Shown: positions 43,906-56,400, numbered from the stretch's first letter. The stretch is 64,000 bases of DNA from Candidula unifasciata (GCA_905116865.2 CAJHNH020002659.1:35334-99333), one strand, 5' to 3'. The notes: a model not told the origin generated them from the sequence alone. Numbers and translations are program-made.

Positions 43906-44317
43906 TAAAATGTCACAGGACTGATTAATGAACTAGGGTGGTGATTTGCATTGTACGGAAAAGTTGATACCTGAAAAAAGTTTAATTGGTGGCATCTCAA
44001 GATGATACATTTTTAAAATCAATAACAAAAAAAATATGAATATATCAGAGCATAATAAAATATCTTATTTTAATCTCACATATTTATGAATATCAAAATA
44101 ATACTGGATTACGAATCATACAAAACAACACATACAGAGATGAAAAGGTATATTACATTCAGTTACTGGACACATGTGGACTTTCCTACTCTGAGCCGAT
44201 TTCTGTGTACTGCCATTTTATCAACAAAAGAATTATATTTAATTTGACAGGAAGTTTCATAAGCACCTATATAAGCTTATCTTACTAGCCATATCTTCCT
44301 GTGTGGGTTTCAGTTCC
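43906..44317. other. AT-rich, no gene recognised
   Basis: No coding signal or repeat match noticed. Confidence 0.35.
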
Positions 44318-44580
44318 CTTTTCCACACACTAAGGCATATAGGGCATTTAGGGCTAGACCTATATTTTTTTAGACCAATTTAGACAAGATGGGTGATGTG
44401 GTCAGCCTCATGCGGGCTGCCTTTACTTCCCGGGACTGCACCTGGTACCCACTCAAGGCTGGGTCGACCTGGAAGTCAAAGTCATTTTTGAAAAAAGAAG
44501 TTCAGCTCTGCCAGAGAGCGAACCCATGACCTTCCGATCCGCACGCGAGGGTCTAGCTGCTATGCCACACCCACTCCCCT
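44318..44580 (-). repeat. tRNA-derived SINE, family A, full antisense copy
   Basis: CCCTTTTCCACACACTAAGG at the left (reversed tail), GGGCTAGACCTATATTTTTT, TTTACTTCCCGGGACTGCAC, GGCTGGGTCGACCTGGAAGT and the reversed tRNA head GTCTAGCTGCTATGCCACAC at the right. Well preserved. It is immediately followed by a family D copy. Confidence 0.8.
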
Positions 44581-44880
44581 GTGTGGGTTTAGGTGCCCTA
44601 ATTTTGGGGGGCACAAAGAACAGACCCACTGCGGCCCCCCCCCCCCACCCAACAAGCATGTCGCAGAAGGTGACTAACTAGGGTTTTCCTTTGAAGTCAG
44701 GGAGCATCTGCCTGAGAGGCAACAGCCTGCATGCAAATAAGCCTGATCTGTAAAATGAATGTGAATGTAAAACTCAAGTTCTAGAACAAGTCTAGAATTG
44801 GATGAACAACTAGAACTTTCTGCCAGAGTTTACAGCCGGTGAACATTAAGAACAAGAAGAACAAGACGAAGAAGATTATC
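44581..44880 (+). repeat. Dispersed repeat, family D, full copy
   Basis: Starts TGTGTGGGTTTAGGTGCCC. Body ACAAGCATGTCGCAGAAGGT, GACTAACTAGGG, AAGTCAGGGAGCATCTGCCT, AACTCAAGTTCTAGAACAAG, AGAACTTTCTGCCAGAGTTT, then CAGCCGGTGAAC and a GAAGAACAAGACGAAGAAG tail. The short GAAGAA tail and strand-specific dispersal suggest a retroposon. A C run (44634-44647) disrupts the 5' part. Confidence 0.7.
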
Positions 44881-45285
44881 TATATCTATTAATCTTAACA
44901 GTAACCCACATCCTTATATGGTGGATACTGTATAGACACACACACACACACAACAAACCAGTATACAACCAACCAATACCCCAGCTGTGACTGCAGATAA
45001 GCCACTGTGTTTTTAAAACCACATAAAGCCAGAAGCAAGAGACAACATGGTAATAGTTATCTCCCTTTCAAACAAACTACAAACACATCACTTGTGGGAA
45101 ATTGGTCTCAATTTTGTCTGAAATTTGAACGAACAAACAAACGAACATTATTTTTAAAGGGTCATAAATTCAGTCTGGGGAGTAAGCCCATTATGCTATT
45201 GTTCCACTTATAAATGTCATTGAAGTTTTTATATGCATTCAATTCACAAAGGTCCTCTGCCGCTTGTTTTGTAATCTTTATTCAA
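44881..45285. other. No gene recognised
   Basis: Contains a CA run (44937-44952). Otherwise unique. Confidence 0.4.
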
Positions 45286-45592
45286 CTCCCTGTGTGGGAT
45301 TTGGGGCCCCATTGTGAGGAAAACAAGAATAAACCCACTGCCTGCCCAAAAGCATGTTGTAAGAGTCGACTAATTTGGGGCTTTCTTCAAAGTCAGAGTT
45401 CATCTGCCTGAGAGACAAGGAACCAACAAACTGCCTGAGAGGTAAGGAATCAATAATCTGCAACAATCTGTTAAACGGATGTGCATGCAACACTAAGGTT
45501 CTGGAAGAAGACTTAAGTCTATAGGTGGACAAATCACCAGAACTTTTCAATTGGGTTTACAGCCAGTGAACACGAATAAGAAGAAGATTCAA
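45286..45592 (+). repeat. Dispersed repeat, family D, copy with internal duplication
   Basis: Same order as 44581-44880. The segment CTGCCTGAGAGACAAGGAAC is immediately repeated as CTGCCTGAGAGGTAAGGAAT, a local duplication of about 29 bp. Confidence 0.7.
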
Positions 45593-45701
45593 CATCTGGT
45601 TAAAATAAAAAGCTTATTTATATGGTGGAAATATTTCCTATATTTCAAATATCTAAGGATTTTTGTTTCAATCTTTATCCAGAAAGAATTAACTCAGAGC
45701 C

Positions 45702-45855
45702 AGCATCATCATCAAATGCCTGGGCGACTGGTGTGGGTGATCATACAACCTATGATCTCCAACACCAATCATGTGCGGACACCTCACGACAAAAGATGTC
45801 AAGGAATTTCCTGTAGTGTCTCTTATTTCTCCTTCCACAAATCTTTCCAGTAGTT
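45702..45855 (+). repeat. Dispersed repeat, family H, copy 2
   Basis: CATCATCATCAAATGCCTGG, GCGACTGGTGTGGGTGATCA and TATGATCTCCAACACC match 37635-37790. Confidence 0.6.
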
Positions 45856-45939
45856 ACATGTTTCCCTCTACGCAGAGCTAAGATATGTAGTGTCAATCCC
45901 AGTGCTTCCATACTTGTTCTGATATTCTCTAGCTGAGAG

Positions 45940-48575
45940 CTGAAAATTAGTTATTAACTGTTTTCAACAGTAGCTCCTTAATGTAAGTATTTTATCAACT
46001 GTCTTTCAAAGTAGCTCCCTAATGCAAGTTTACAATAAACTGTTTTCCACCATAGCTCCTTTATGCAAGTATTTTTTCAACTGTCTTCTACAGCAGCTCC
46101 TTACTGCAAGTATTTTATAAATTGTCTTTTATGGTAGCTCCTTAATGCAAGTGTTTTATAAACTGTCTTCTACCATAGCTTCCTAATGCAAGTTTATAAT
46201 AAACTGTTTTCCACCATAGCTCCTTTATGCAAGTGTTTTTTCAACTGTCTTCTACAGCAGCTCCTTAATGCAAGTGTTTTATAAACTGTTTTCCACCATA
46301 GCTCTTTAATGCAAGTGTTTTATAAACTGTCTTCTACAGTAGCTCTTTAATGCAAGTGTTTTATAAACTGTCTTCTACAGTAGCTCTTTAATGCAAGTGT
46401 TTTATAAACTGTCTTCTACAGCAGCTCCTTAATGCAAGTGTTTTATAAACTGTCTTCTACAGTAGCTCCTTAATGCAAGTGTTTTATAAACTGTCTTCTA
46501 CAGCAGCTCTTTAATGCAAGTGTTTTATAAACTGTTTTCCACCATAGCTCTTTAATGCAAGTGTTTTATAAACTGTCTTCTACAGTAGCTCTTTAATGCA
46601 AGTGTTTTATAAACTGTTTTCTACAGTAGCTCTTTAATGCAAGTGTTTTATAAACTGTCTTCTACAGTAGCTCCTTAATGCAAGTGTTTTATAAACTGTC
46701 TTCTACAGTAGCTCTTTAATGCAAGTGTTTTATAAACTGTCTTCTACAGTAGCTCTTTAATGCAAGTGTTTTATAAACTGTCTTCTACAGTAGCTCCTTA
46801 ATGCAAGTGTTTTATAAACTGTTTTCCACCATAGCTCCTTAATGCAAGTGTTTTATAAACTGTTTTCCACCATAGCTCCTTAATGCAAGTGTTTTATAAA
46901 CTGTCTTCTACAGTAGCTCCTTAATGCAAGTGTTTTATAAACTGTCTTCTACAGTAGCTCCTTAATGCAAGTGTTTTATAAACTGTTTTCCACCATAGCT
47001 CCTTAATGCAAGTGTTTTATAAACTGTTTTCCACCATAGCTCCTTAATGCAAGTGTTTTATAAACTGTCTTCTACAGTAGCTCCTTAATGCAAGTGTTTT
47101 ATAAACTGTTTTCCACCATAGCTCTTTAATGCAAGTGTTTTATAAACTGTTTTTCCACCATAGCTCCTTAATGCAAGTGTTTTATAAACTGTTTTCCACC
47201 ATAGCTCTTTAATGCAAGTGTTTTATAAACTGCCTTCTACAGTAGCTCCTTAATGCAAGTGTTTTATAAACTGCCTTCTACAGTAGCTCCTTAATGCAAG
47301 TGTTTTATAAACTGCCTTCTACAGTAGCTCCTTAATGCAAGTGTTTTATAAACTGCCTTCTACAGTAGCTCTTTAATGCAAGTGTTTTATAAACTGTCTT
47401 CTACAGTAGCTCCTTAATGCAAGTGTTTTATAAACTGTCTTCTACAGTAGCTCCTTAATGCAAGTGTTTTATAAACTGTCTTCTACAGTAGCTCCTTAAT
47501 GCAAGTGTTTTATAAACTGTCTTCTACAGTAGCTCTTTAATGCAAGTGTTTTATAAACTGTCTTCTACAGTAGCTCTTTAATGCAAGTGTTTTATAAACT
47601 GTCTTCTACAGTAGCTCCTTAATGCAAGTGTTTTATAAACTGTTTTCCACCATAGCTCCTTAATGCAAGTGTTTTATAAACTGTTTTCCACCATAGCTCC
47701 TTAATGCAAGTGTTTTATAAACTGTCTTCTACAGTAGCTCCTTAATGCAAGTGTTTTATAAACTGTCTTCTACAGCAGCTCCTTAATGCAAGTGTTTTAT
47801 AAACTGTTTTCCACCATAGCTCCTTAATGCAAGTGTTTTATAAACTGTTTTCCACCATAGCTCCTTAATGCAAGTGTTTTATAAACTGTCTTCTACAGTA
47901 GCTCCTTAATGCAAGTGTTTTATAAACTGTTTTCCACCATAGCTCTTTAATGCAAGTGTTTTATAAACTGTTTTCCACCATAGCTCCTTAATGCAAGTGT
48001 TTTATAAACTGTTTTCCACCATAGCTCTTTAATGCAAGTGTTTTATAAACTGCCTTCTACAGTAGCTCCTTAATGCAAGTGTTTTATAAACTGCCTTCTA
48101 CAGCAGCTCCTTAATGCAAGTGTTTTATAAACTGCCTTCTACAGTAGCTCCTTAATGCAAGTGTTTTATAAACTGCCTTCTACAGTAGCTCTTTAATGCA
48201 AGTGTTTTATAAACTGTCTTCTACAGTAGCTCCTTAATGCAAGTGTTTTATAAACTGTCTTCTACAGTAGCTCCTTAATGCAAGTGTTTTATAAACTGTC
48301 TTCTACAGTAGCTCTTTAATGCAAGTGTTTTATAAACTGTCTTCTACAGTAGCTCCTTAATGCAAGTGTTTTATAAACTGTCTTCTACAGTAGCTCCTTA
48401 ATGCAAGTGTTTTATAAACTGTTTTCCACCAAAGCTCCTTAATGCAAGTGTTTTATAAACTGTCTTCTACCATAGCTTCCTAATGCAAGTTAATAATAGT
48501 CTCTTTTCCACCATAGCTCCTTTATGCAAGTGTTTTATAAACTGTCTTCTACAGTAGCTCCTTAATTCAAGTATT
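45940..48575. repeat. 41-bp minisatellite, about 64 copies
   Basis: Unit TAGCTCCTTAATGCAAGTGT then TTTATAAACTGTCTTCTACAG. Two end types alternate in patches: CTGTCTTCTACAG and CTGTTTTCCACCA, plus a CTGCCTTCTACAG subtype in two groups of four. Edge units (45940-46260 and 48460-48575) are more diverged. A 20-unit (820-bp) segment is duplicated inside the array. No long open frame results. Confidence 0.95.
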
Positions 48576-49007
48576 GTATATTTACAAAAGCGAAAGCTCT
48601 GTGGTCGCTCCACTCATATTCAGGAATCTGCCATATTAAATTATAACAAAGAAAACAACTTATTTGTTCAAAGCATCATTATGCCTGATGAATCAGCCAG
48701 ATTTGATTACAAATAAAAGCATAAACAAGCCAAAAACAAAAAAAATAACAAACATATGAAAGTTTTAACATAAACAAAATATGAGCAAGCAATGAAGAGG
48801 GAGTATCTGCTGACTCAGTGATGTCTGACAATACCACAGGTTTCTGATGCCCACCCAATTACGTGACCTGGAAGTAAACCCTAGTGAAGCATTACTATAC
48901 CATCTTCCAGTTCAAAATAGAAGGTCTCAAATCTGTCATGGACCTACAGCCCATGTTCACTACTACTTAAAAGAAGTCATCCCAATTTTAAACGCAATGT
49001 TTTTTAC
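48576..49007. other. No gene recognised
   Basis: AT-rich unique sequence; nothing identified. Confidence 0.4.
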
Positions 49008-49165
49008 CAAGGGGCCCTAATATAACCCAACCTGGGATTAACGGGGTTTCTAAGACCTGTCCCCGGTTGATTCTCATCCGAATATTGGCACATTGTGTCA
49101 CCGAGTGTTTATCACTCAGTGTGATAGCCTGGTGGGGGTTGAACGTCAATCAGTCAATCACAGCC
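49008..49165 (+). repeat. Dispersed repeat, family F, best copy
   Basis: GGGCCCTAATATAACCCAAC, ACGGGGTTTCTAAGACCTGT, GTTGATTCTCATCCGAA, GTGTCACCGAGTGTTTATCA, CTCAGTGTGATAGCCTGG and a TCAATCAGTCAATCA tail. A short tetranucleotide-like tail is consistent with a SINE 3' end. Confidence 0.6.
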
Positions 49166-49785
49166 CATGTGTATGGATGTGTGAGTATACAACATAAGTG
49201 AGCATGGTAATGGTAAATGTAACTAGCTTAGCGACAGAAGTCACCCATGAAATAAATACCGGGTTTTCTTCCATGAGCTAGAAGTGAACAGATGGAGATG
49301 CGAGGTGACATGGAAAAGGAAGTTAAATCAGAGTAACTGGGGCTTTGGTTGAAGACTGACGGGGTTTCCAGATGTTTTCTTTAATATATCACATAGGTCT
49401 GTAAAGTGTTAGTGTGAGCTTTAGCCGCCGTCTCCGCATTTTGGGCATCACTCTCAAGCAACACCTTGACACTTGTCTCCTCATAACCCCAGGGCGGGTC
49501 TCAGCGACTGTCAGAGCAGCGGTTGCACAGGCATTGTGCCGCATGGGGCCAGGATGCTGGTTTGTGACTGTGGAGTCCAGGGAAAAGGGCAGCGACTGCA
49601 AAGGGTGCTCAGGAGCAGACAGGCTTGGGTCAAGAAGGGGGACCCATTTCAATATATGCTGTTACACTGAATGTACAGTAATGATCACCTAAAATTCTGT
49701 TGTGTGCACAAGTGTCTGTTGTTCTGTTAGGGATGCTCTCACTGATGACCATATGATTGTATCAATACAACTGTTTAATGTAAAG
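49166..49785. other. No gene recognised; one GC-richer block
   Basis: 49400-49650 is more GC-rich with frames open on both strands (87 codons minus, 92 codons plus) but no recognisable domain or splice context. Left uncalled. Confidence 0.35.
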
Positions 49786-50180
49786 CAGTGATCTCCAACT
49801 TTTTTTTTTTTTAGGTTGCTCCCCCTTGAGTATATGGCAAGACCTACCATGCCTCCTCTCCCCCCCCCCCCCCCACTGGTTTACTGCGAGACCCCCACAC
49901 CCTGAGTATACAGCAAGACCTCTACCCCCCACTACAACAAAATAGGATCAAAAAGAGGAGAAATGTGTTGCTAATCTATAAGTAAATGCAGGCGTTATCA
50001 TATCAAATTAGACTTTTAACATTAGATATACAAACTATTTATGAAAACACAAACATCCTTGGCTTTTTATTTTAAAGTTTTAAAATATTATTCATGATTA
50101 AATTTTGTTTCAGCTGTTAATGTAAGGGAATATTACATGTACAAATGTACTCATTTTCAAAATGAGGCTCCCCCCGGAGC
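49786..50180 (+). mobile_element. Non-autonomous hAT-like element, family E, unexpanded copy
   Basis: Begins CAGTGATCTCCAACTTTT. It carries only two or three diverged versions of the 30-bp unit (GAGTATATGGCAAGACCTAC, GAGTATACAGCAAGACCTCT) beside a C run (49860-49874), then the same 3' part as 7850-8080. The 3' end runs directly into a SINE A head at about 50170. Confidence 0.55.
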
Positions 50181-50281
50181 ATAGGTCATTTTTTTTTTAA
50201 ATCGGGCTCCACCAGGGAGCAAACTCAAGACCTTCTGATCGGCAGGCGAGTGTCTAGCCGCTATGCCACGGCGACTCCCAT
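50168..50281 (-). repeat. SINE family A, 5' (tRNA-head) part, antisense
   Basis: GGCTCCACCAGGGAGCAAAC, CGAGTGTCTAGCCGCTATGC then CACGGCGACTCCC. Only the head half is present, joined to element E. Confidence 0.7.
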
Positions 50282-51024
50282 CTTTTATATATAGTCTCTA
50301 TGAACTTACATGTCAGCTGCAGGTCCTTCATAAGACTGAGAATGAGACACTATGATTCCGCTGGGAACCCTGTTTCCAGATATCCATTTCTGCAGTTTCC
50401 TGCACAAGTGTAACAACATAACTGCTACACTGAGGATTCATAAACTCAGCAGAATAACAAACTCTGGTTCACAGTGTACACATAAATCGCTTGAAACCCA
50501 TGAAATCGCTTGAAACCCATGAAATCGCTTGAAACCCATGAAATAATCAGGTAAACAAATTAATGTTCTGCTGGCATTCACAGATGCAGAAGAAATTATC
50601 AGGTACTGACTGGCACTTACTGATGCTGAAGGAAGTACTAACAAAGTACAGTAGGAAAAAAGTCCTGACTAAAAACCACAGGTGCAACAGAAAGTAGTAG
50701 TACTGATAGCAGTCCTAGGTGCAGAAGAAAGAGGTATTGACTGGCACTCATAGATGAGGAAGAAAAAAAGCAGGTACTGAGACTGGCTGGTGCTTTTCCG
50801 ATGTGGGTTTTAGCGCCCAACTGGTGGGGGTTGGGAGAACCCACTGCTCACCTCACAAGTATGTCATTAGAGAAAATTAATTTTGCTGAAATCAGACATG
50901 TGGGGGCCGAAAGGTGCAGATATTGCAGCCTAGCTGTAAACCACAACACAATATGATAACTGGCATTCACAGATTCAGAAGAAAGGAGTAGAATGAGCAA
51001 GCTGAAGGAAGAAGTTCTCTTGTC
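50282..51024. repeat. Degenerate short tandem repeats downstream of the MFSD4-like gene
   Basis: 19-bp AAATCGCTTGAAACCCATG occurs about 3 times at 50485-50545. A looser repeat of GGCA(C/T)TCACAGATGCAGAAG and GGTACTGACTGGC phrases covers 50565-50980, with a partial family D start at 50785-50900. Confidence 0.6.
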
Positions 51025-51030
51025 TTTATT
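51025..51030 (-). terminator. Candidate polyadenylation signal of the MFSD4-like gene
   Basis: TTTATT on the plus strand reads AATAAA on the minus strand, about 130 bases past the stop codon at 51158-51160. Position fits a short 3' UTR but there is no transcript evidence. Confidence 0.35.
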
Positions 51031-51157
51031 TTTGTCTTCTGCCTCTATGAGTGCTAATTAGCATATATTACTTAATTTGCTTATCATACAACCTGGATAA
51101 CAACAGTCTAGTAAAAAAAAAAAATGGTATACATTCACATTCCAACAATATTTAAAG

Positions 51158-53472
51158 CTAATCACTCAACTCCACAAGTCTGGTAAACTCTGTTGTGTTG
51201 TAAGCATCACCATTCTTCTTCCTCTCCTCCTCTTCCTCTCTATGAGATCTCTCCATTGTTGTTTCAGTAATGTGTGTGAGGCCACCTTCAGAGAACTCGA
51301 TGGTGTCCATATCCACAGCATCATTCATGTCTTCAACATCGTTCAATCTCATGAAACCAGAGTGTGACCTCCTGGTGCTAGTCTTGCCTCTCTGGTAGAC
51401 GACCAGTTGAAGACACAGATACACCAGCGACATCAGAATTGATAATGTCAAAGTGACATACATAAGAGACATTCGGTTCACCTTCTCAAAAAGGTATCCC
51501 GTCATCACAGGAATTATCATCTCACCAACTCCCGACCCCGCTACAAAAATGGCCGTGGATCTGCCAGTGAGTGGATAGTAAGAATTCGCCCAGGAAATGG
51601 TGGTAGGGAATAACGATGACATGCCCAAGCCTAGGGTAACTGTTCCAATCCACAACATGGCAGAGTTTAACTGCACGAAGAAACTGAGTATCACTGCACC
51701 TAACAAAGTCAAACACAGGTTGCTCACCATCATACATGGTGGCTTGAAGCAGCGCGCAATAAAAATAGCAAAACACCGCCCCAGCGCGAGACAACCCCAG
51801 AAAACAGCTGTCAGCAACGCTGCTGAGGAGGGGGTCCAACGGTCCATGGGATAGTACACTGCAAAAGTGGTTAGAAGGCCCCCAAAAGTCACTTCCATAC
51901 CGACATATGTGAAGAAGAATAGAAACAGCAGCATGATAAGCAACGATATAAAACATTTTGTGTCTGGGGGCCTGGTCAGATCTTCATGTGACCGTGACAG
52001 AGCAGGGGAGGATGGTGCACGATCTTTGCAGTATAGAAACAAAAACAGTCCTGCATTGACAGCCAGGAGCAATCCGATGAGTGAGTAGGCAATCTGTATC
52101 TTAGACATGCCTATTACAGCTGCAAACATGTCGCTAAAAAGATCGTTTTCAGACCTGCTGGATATGTTTTTGCCCGTGCTTGTGTTAACAGTGGACAAAT
52201 CATCTACGGCTTCAAAAGGCTTTGTTGCTGACTCTGGGGGGTTTGTTCTGGTCTCTGGTGTAACACTTGCTGTGGCAGTTGTTACAACTGCGGTAGTGGT
52301 CACTGAAGAAGTTAAAGTTGAAGATACAGACGGCATCACTGTTGTGGTAGATGTTGTATCTGTTGTTGTAGCAGACGTGGATGTACTCACTGTCGTTGTT
52401 GATGTGGGTGTGGTTGTACTGACTGTTGTTGATGCTGTGGTTGTACTGTCTGTTGTTGATGATATGCTAGTACTGTTTGTTGTTGATGCTGTGCTAGTAG
52501 TGTTTGTTGCTGTTGCTGTGACTGAGCCGTTTGTTGCTGATGTTGTGCTCGTATCCTCATTTAACTGTGTGTCATTTCTGCCAGTATCAAGTGAAGGCGC
52601 ATGTGCAGTGGCAAGAGAGGATGTCTTATTTGAGTCCAGATCCTTGGAGTCATCTCCTGCTGGTATCAAGTCCTTTGTGCTTTTTAAATTCTCTGTCGGA
52701 GAGTTATTTATAAGATCTTTCAGCTTTGGAATTATTTTTTCAGAATCAGCTAACTGCCCATTTAGACCGCCACCATCAATGAAGTTTGGCTTTTTGGGTA
52801 GCACTGTAGTCGTGGTAGAGGTTACTGCAACGGTGCTGTTCATGTCAGCTATCTTATCCAACGTTTGAGTAATATTACCTATACCTGTGCCATTTATGGC
52901 ATCAGAGGAGTTTGATCCATTTATGGCATCAGAGGAGTTTGATTCTTCCCGCTTGTATCGAAAAAACATGTCTTCCACACTGCGTCTGCTAGTCACATCA
53001 TGTCTGCTGTTCTTTTCAATGCCAAAATATTTGGAAACACTGGAGTAACTGGAGACACTGGAGTCATTATGAGGTGGTTTTATAAACTCTTGAGCTATAA
53101 CAGAAACCTTAGGATTGGTAAAATGATATCCATCCTGCAAATGTTTATCAGAATCAAGTGGTGAATGTTGAAAGGTCAAAGAGCTATGCGCCGGTTTATG
53201 GTAAAGTATATAATCTACATCCCAGAATGCATGGTGATGAAAACCTCTAACAAATCGGCTTTGGCCTGAAAGTGACCGCAAGGAAGGAAGCTTAAAGTTA
53301 ACCGGATAGTAATCCACCTCTGATATGTTGTTGGAAAGCACAATAGGGTCCACAAGAAATGGCCGAGCCATCAGAGGAGCAATAAAAGCACCAACGCCAA
53401 AGGCAAAGTGCAAGGCCTGCATAAATGGAGCACTCTTGTGGGTCCAGATCTTAATGCAGAAGATATTTCCAC
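51158..53472 (-). CDS. MFSD4: MFSD4-like gene, exon 3 (TM5 to C-terminus)
   Basis: Minus-strand acceptor CTTCTTACAG precedes the exon; the first two bases finish the split Gly codon. It encodes residues 143-913: TM5, the 415-residue extracellular loop, TM6-TM12 and the tail ending NTTEFTRLVELSD. The loop contains a 9-residue tandem duplication (SNSSDAING twice). Codons within the Ser/Thr tract are themselves repetitive (plus 52320-52560, GTTGTTGATG-type). Confidence 0.92.
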
Positions 53473-56400
53473 CTGTAAGAAGATCAAGTGACAAACATCA
53501 ATACAAAAGAGAAATAGAACTATTCAGCTCCCCAACAACAGTCACAAGTAACAAACATCAATACAAAAGAGAAGTAGAACTAGTCAGCTCCCCAACAACA
53601 GTCACAAGTGACAAACATCAATACAAAAGAGAAATAGAACTATTCAGCTCCCCCAACAACAGTCACAAGTGACAAACATCAATACAAAAGAGAAATAGAA
53701 CTAGTCAGCTCCCCAACAACAGTCACAAGTGACAAACATCAATACAAAAGAGAAGTAGAACTATTCAGCTCCCCCAACAACAATCACAAGTGACAAACAT
53801 CAATACAAAAGAGAAGTAGAACTATTCAGCTCCCCAACAACAGTCACAAGTGACAAACATCAATACAAAAGAGAAGTAGAACTATTCAGCTCCCCCAACA
53901 ACAGTCACAAGTGACAAACATCAATACAAAAGAGAAGTAGAACTATTCAGCTCCCCAACAACAGTCACAGGTGACAAACATCAATACAAAAGAGAAGTAG
54001 AACTAGTCAGCTCCCCAACAACAGTCACAAGTGACAAACATCAATACAAAAGAGAAGTAGAACTATTCAGCTCCCCCAACAACAGTCACAAGTAACAAAC
54101 ATCAATACAAAAGAGAAATAGAACTATTCAGCTCCCCCAACAACAGTCACAAGTGACAAACATCAATACAAAAGAGAAGTAGAACTATTCAGCTCCCCCA
54201 ACAACAGTCACAAGTAACAAACATCAATACAAAAGAGAAATAGAACTAGTCAGCTCCCCAACAACAGTCACAGGTGACAAACATCAATACAAAAGAGAAA
54301 TAGAACTATTCAGCTCCCCAACAACAGTCACAAGAGACAAACATCAATACAAAAGAGAAGTAGAACTAGTCAGTCACTGACCCCCCAATACAAAAGAGAA
54401 GTAGAACAGTCACACAAGTGACAAACATCAATACAAAAGAGAAATAGAACTATTCAGCTCCCCAACAACAGTCACAAGTAACAAACATCAATACAAAAGA
54501 GAAATAGAACTAGTCAGCTCCCCAACAACAGTCACAAGTAACAAACATCAATACAAAAGAGAAATAGAACTAGTCAGCTCCCCAACAACAGTCACAAGTG
54601 ACAAACATCAATACAAAAGAGAAGTAGAACTATTCAGCTCCCCCAACAACAGTTCATCTACAAAAGAGAAGTAGAACCCCAAACAATACAAAACAGTAGA
54701 ACAAGTAACACAACAGGTCAATACAAAAGAGAAGTAGAACTATTCAGCTCCCCAACAACAATCACAAGTGACAAACATCAATACAAAAGAGAAGTAGAAC
54801 TATTCAGCTCCCCCACAACAATCACAAGTAACAAACATCAATACAAAAGAGAAGTAGAACTATTCAGCTCCCCAACAACAGTCACAGACAAACATCAATA
54901 CATTCAGCTCCCCAACAACAGTCACAAGTGACAAACATCAATACAAAAGAGAAATAGAACTATTCAGCTCCCCCAACAACAGTCACAGGTGACAAACATC
55001 AATACAAAAGAGAAATAGAACTATTCAGCTCCCCAACAACAATCACAGGTGACAAACATCAATACAAAAGAGAAGTAGAACTATTCAGCTCCCCAACAGT
55101 CACAGGTGACAAAATAAGTATTCTGGCTAGAAAGCCATTATCAAACAAACAAATGGACAATGATAAAACTGCTACCTCTTCTTCGTCTTCACATTCACCA
55201 GCTGTAAACTCTGGCAGAAAGTTCTGGGCGTATGTCTGGCCCTATACTTTGGTCCCAAGTGTTGCATGCACATCTGGTTTTTCAGATCTGGCTTATCTGT
55301 GTACAGACAGACTCATGGTTTCTTGCCTCTCAGACAGAAGTACTCTGACTTCGAACGATATTCAACTAGTCAAAAGGCTAAATGTAATGAGATTTGAGGG
55401 GTGAAAAATAAGTGGGGGGGGGGGGGGGGGGGAAAGGGGGTTAGGGCACTGTTAATTTACTGAAGAATGATATCCTCTGATGCCCTTGATTCCCCCAATG
55501 CAACAGACACTTAAACAGCTAATCTCAAGGTAGCTCAGTTCTTTGTTCTCTCTATCTTTTTGAGGAATGTCCTCTGTTCCCTTTTATTAACTTTTTTGTT
55601 CGTGGCAGGGAGGGGGAGGGGAGGGGGGGGGGGGGGAGCAAGTTCTAGTTTCTCAATGTGTTTCCTATAAAGCACACTCTGACTTTGAAGGAAGCTCCCA
55701 ATTAATCAACTCTTACAACATGCTTTTGGGTAGGCAGTAGGTCTATTCTTGTTTTCCCTATAACAGGGCCCAGGCACCCACACAGAAAAGATGGTAAGAT
55801 CAAAATCCTTACCTGTGTCCAGTACTCCTAAAGCCACACCCTGTACGCAAACAAAAGCGGACAGGTAAATCAGGGCAGTGCACCAAGGAATACTAGCCGT
55901 GGCTACGGCGACGGTAGCCATGGTGTAAAACAGCAAAATCTGCTGGTCAAAGAAATCAAACAGCACTCCACCAGTCAATGACCCAATAAGGTAGCCAACA
56001 GATCGGGCTGTGAAGATGAAAGTCATGTGTTCTATACTGCGGTTGACTCTCTTGCCAAGATCAAGTAGAGTGGGACCTGGTATAGCTATACATAATCCCT
56101 GTGGAAGACGAGAACACATGGTGAAGATAACCTTAAGGGCTGAGCAAAGTATTACATAACATAACCCTTGATCCACCAGGGTCGTGGAGGTGTTTCAATG
56201 GAAGCACTAGCATATAAAACCTGCCACCTTTCTCTTTCCGCTTGAAGAATAAGTGTTTGATAACTTAGTCCTGTCTGTTTCCTGATGTTATTGTAATGAA
56301 ATATAGGCAGAAAGGGGTTAAATGAATAAAGCATACATCTCAGATCAGCATAAAGGCCTATCCCTCACTGGTTGGCATGACAGAAAACAGTGATTAGAAA

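Larger units (their letters stand above)
53473..55812 (-). other. Intron 2 of the MFSD4-like gene
   Basis: Minus strand starts ACAG|GTAAGG at 55813/55812 and ends TTACAG at 53473. Mostly a 60-bp minisatellite (53479-55110), then family D pieces (55170-55372, 55655-55775) and two G-rich runs (55417-55432, 55627-55637). Confidence 0.88.

Noticed and set aside
45940..48575. CRISPR-like regular repeats
   Set aside because: Units are contiguous with no unique spacers, in a eukaryotic context. The same applies to all other arrays here.
49389..49692. Gene on either strand in the GC-richer block
   Set aside because: Open on both strands and no recognisable family; cannot choose a product.
52107..52868. 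253-codon plus-strand Val-rich frame
   Set aside because: Antisense shadow of the Ser/Thr-rich coding loop of the transporter exon.
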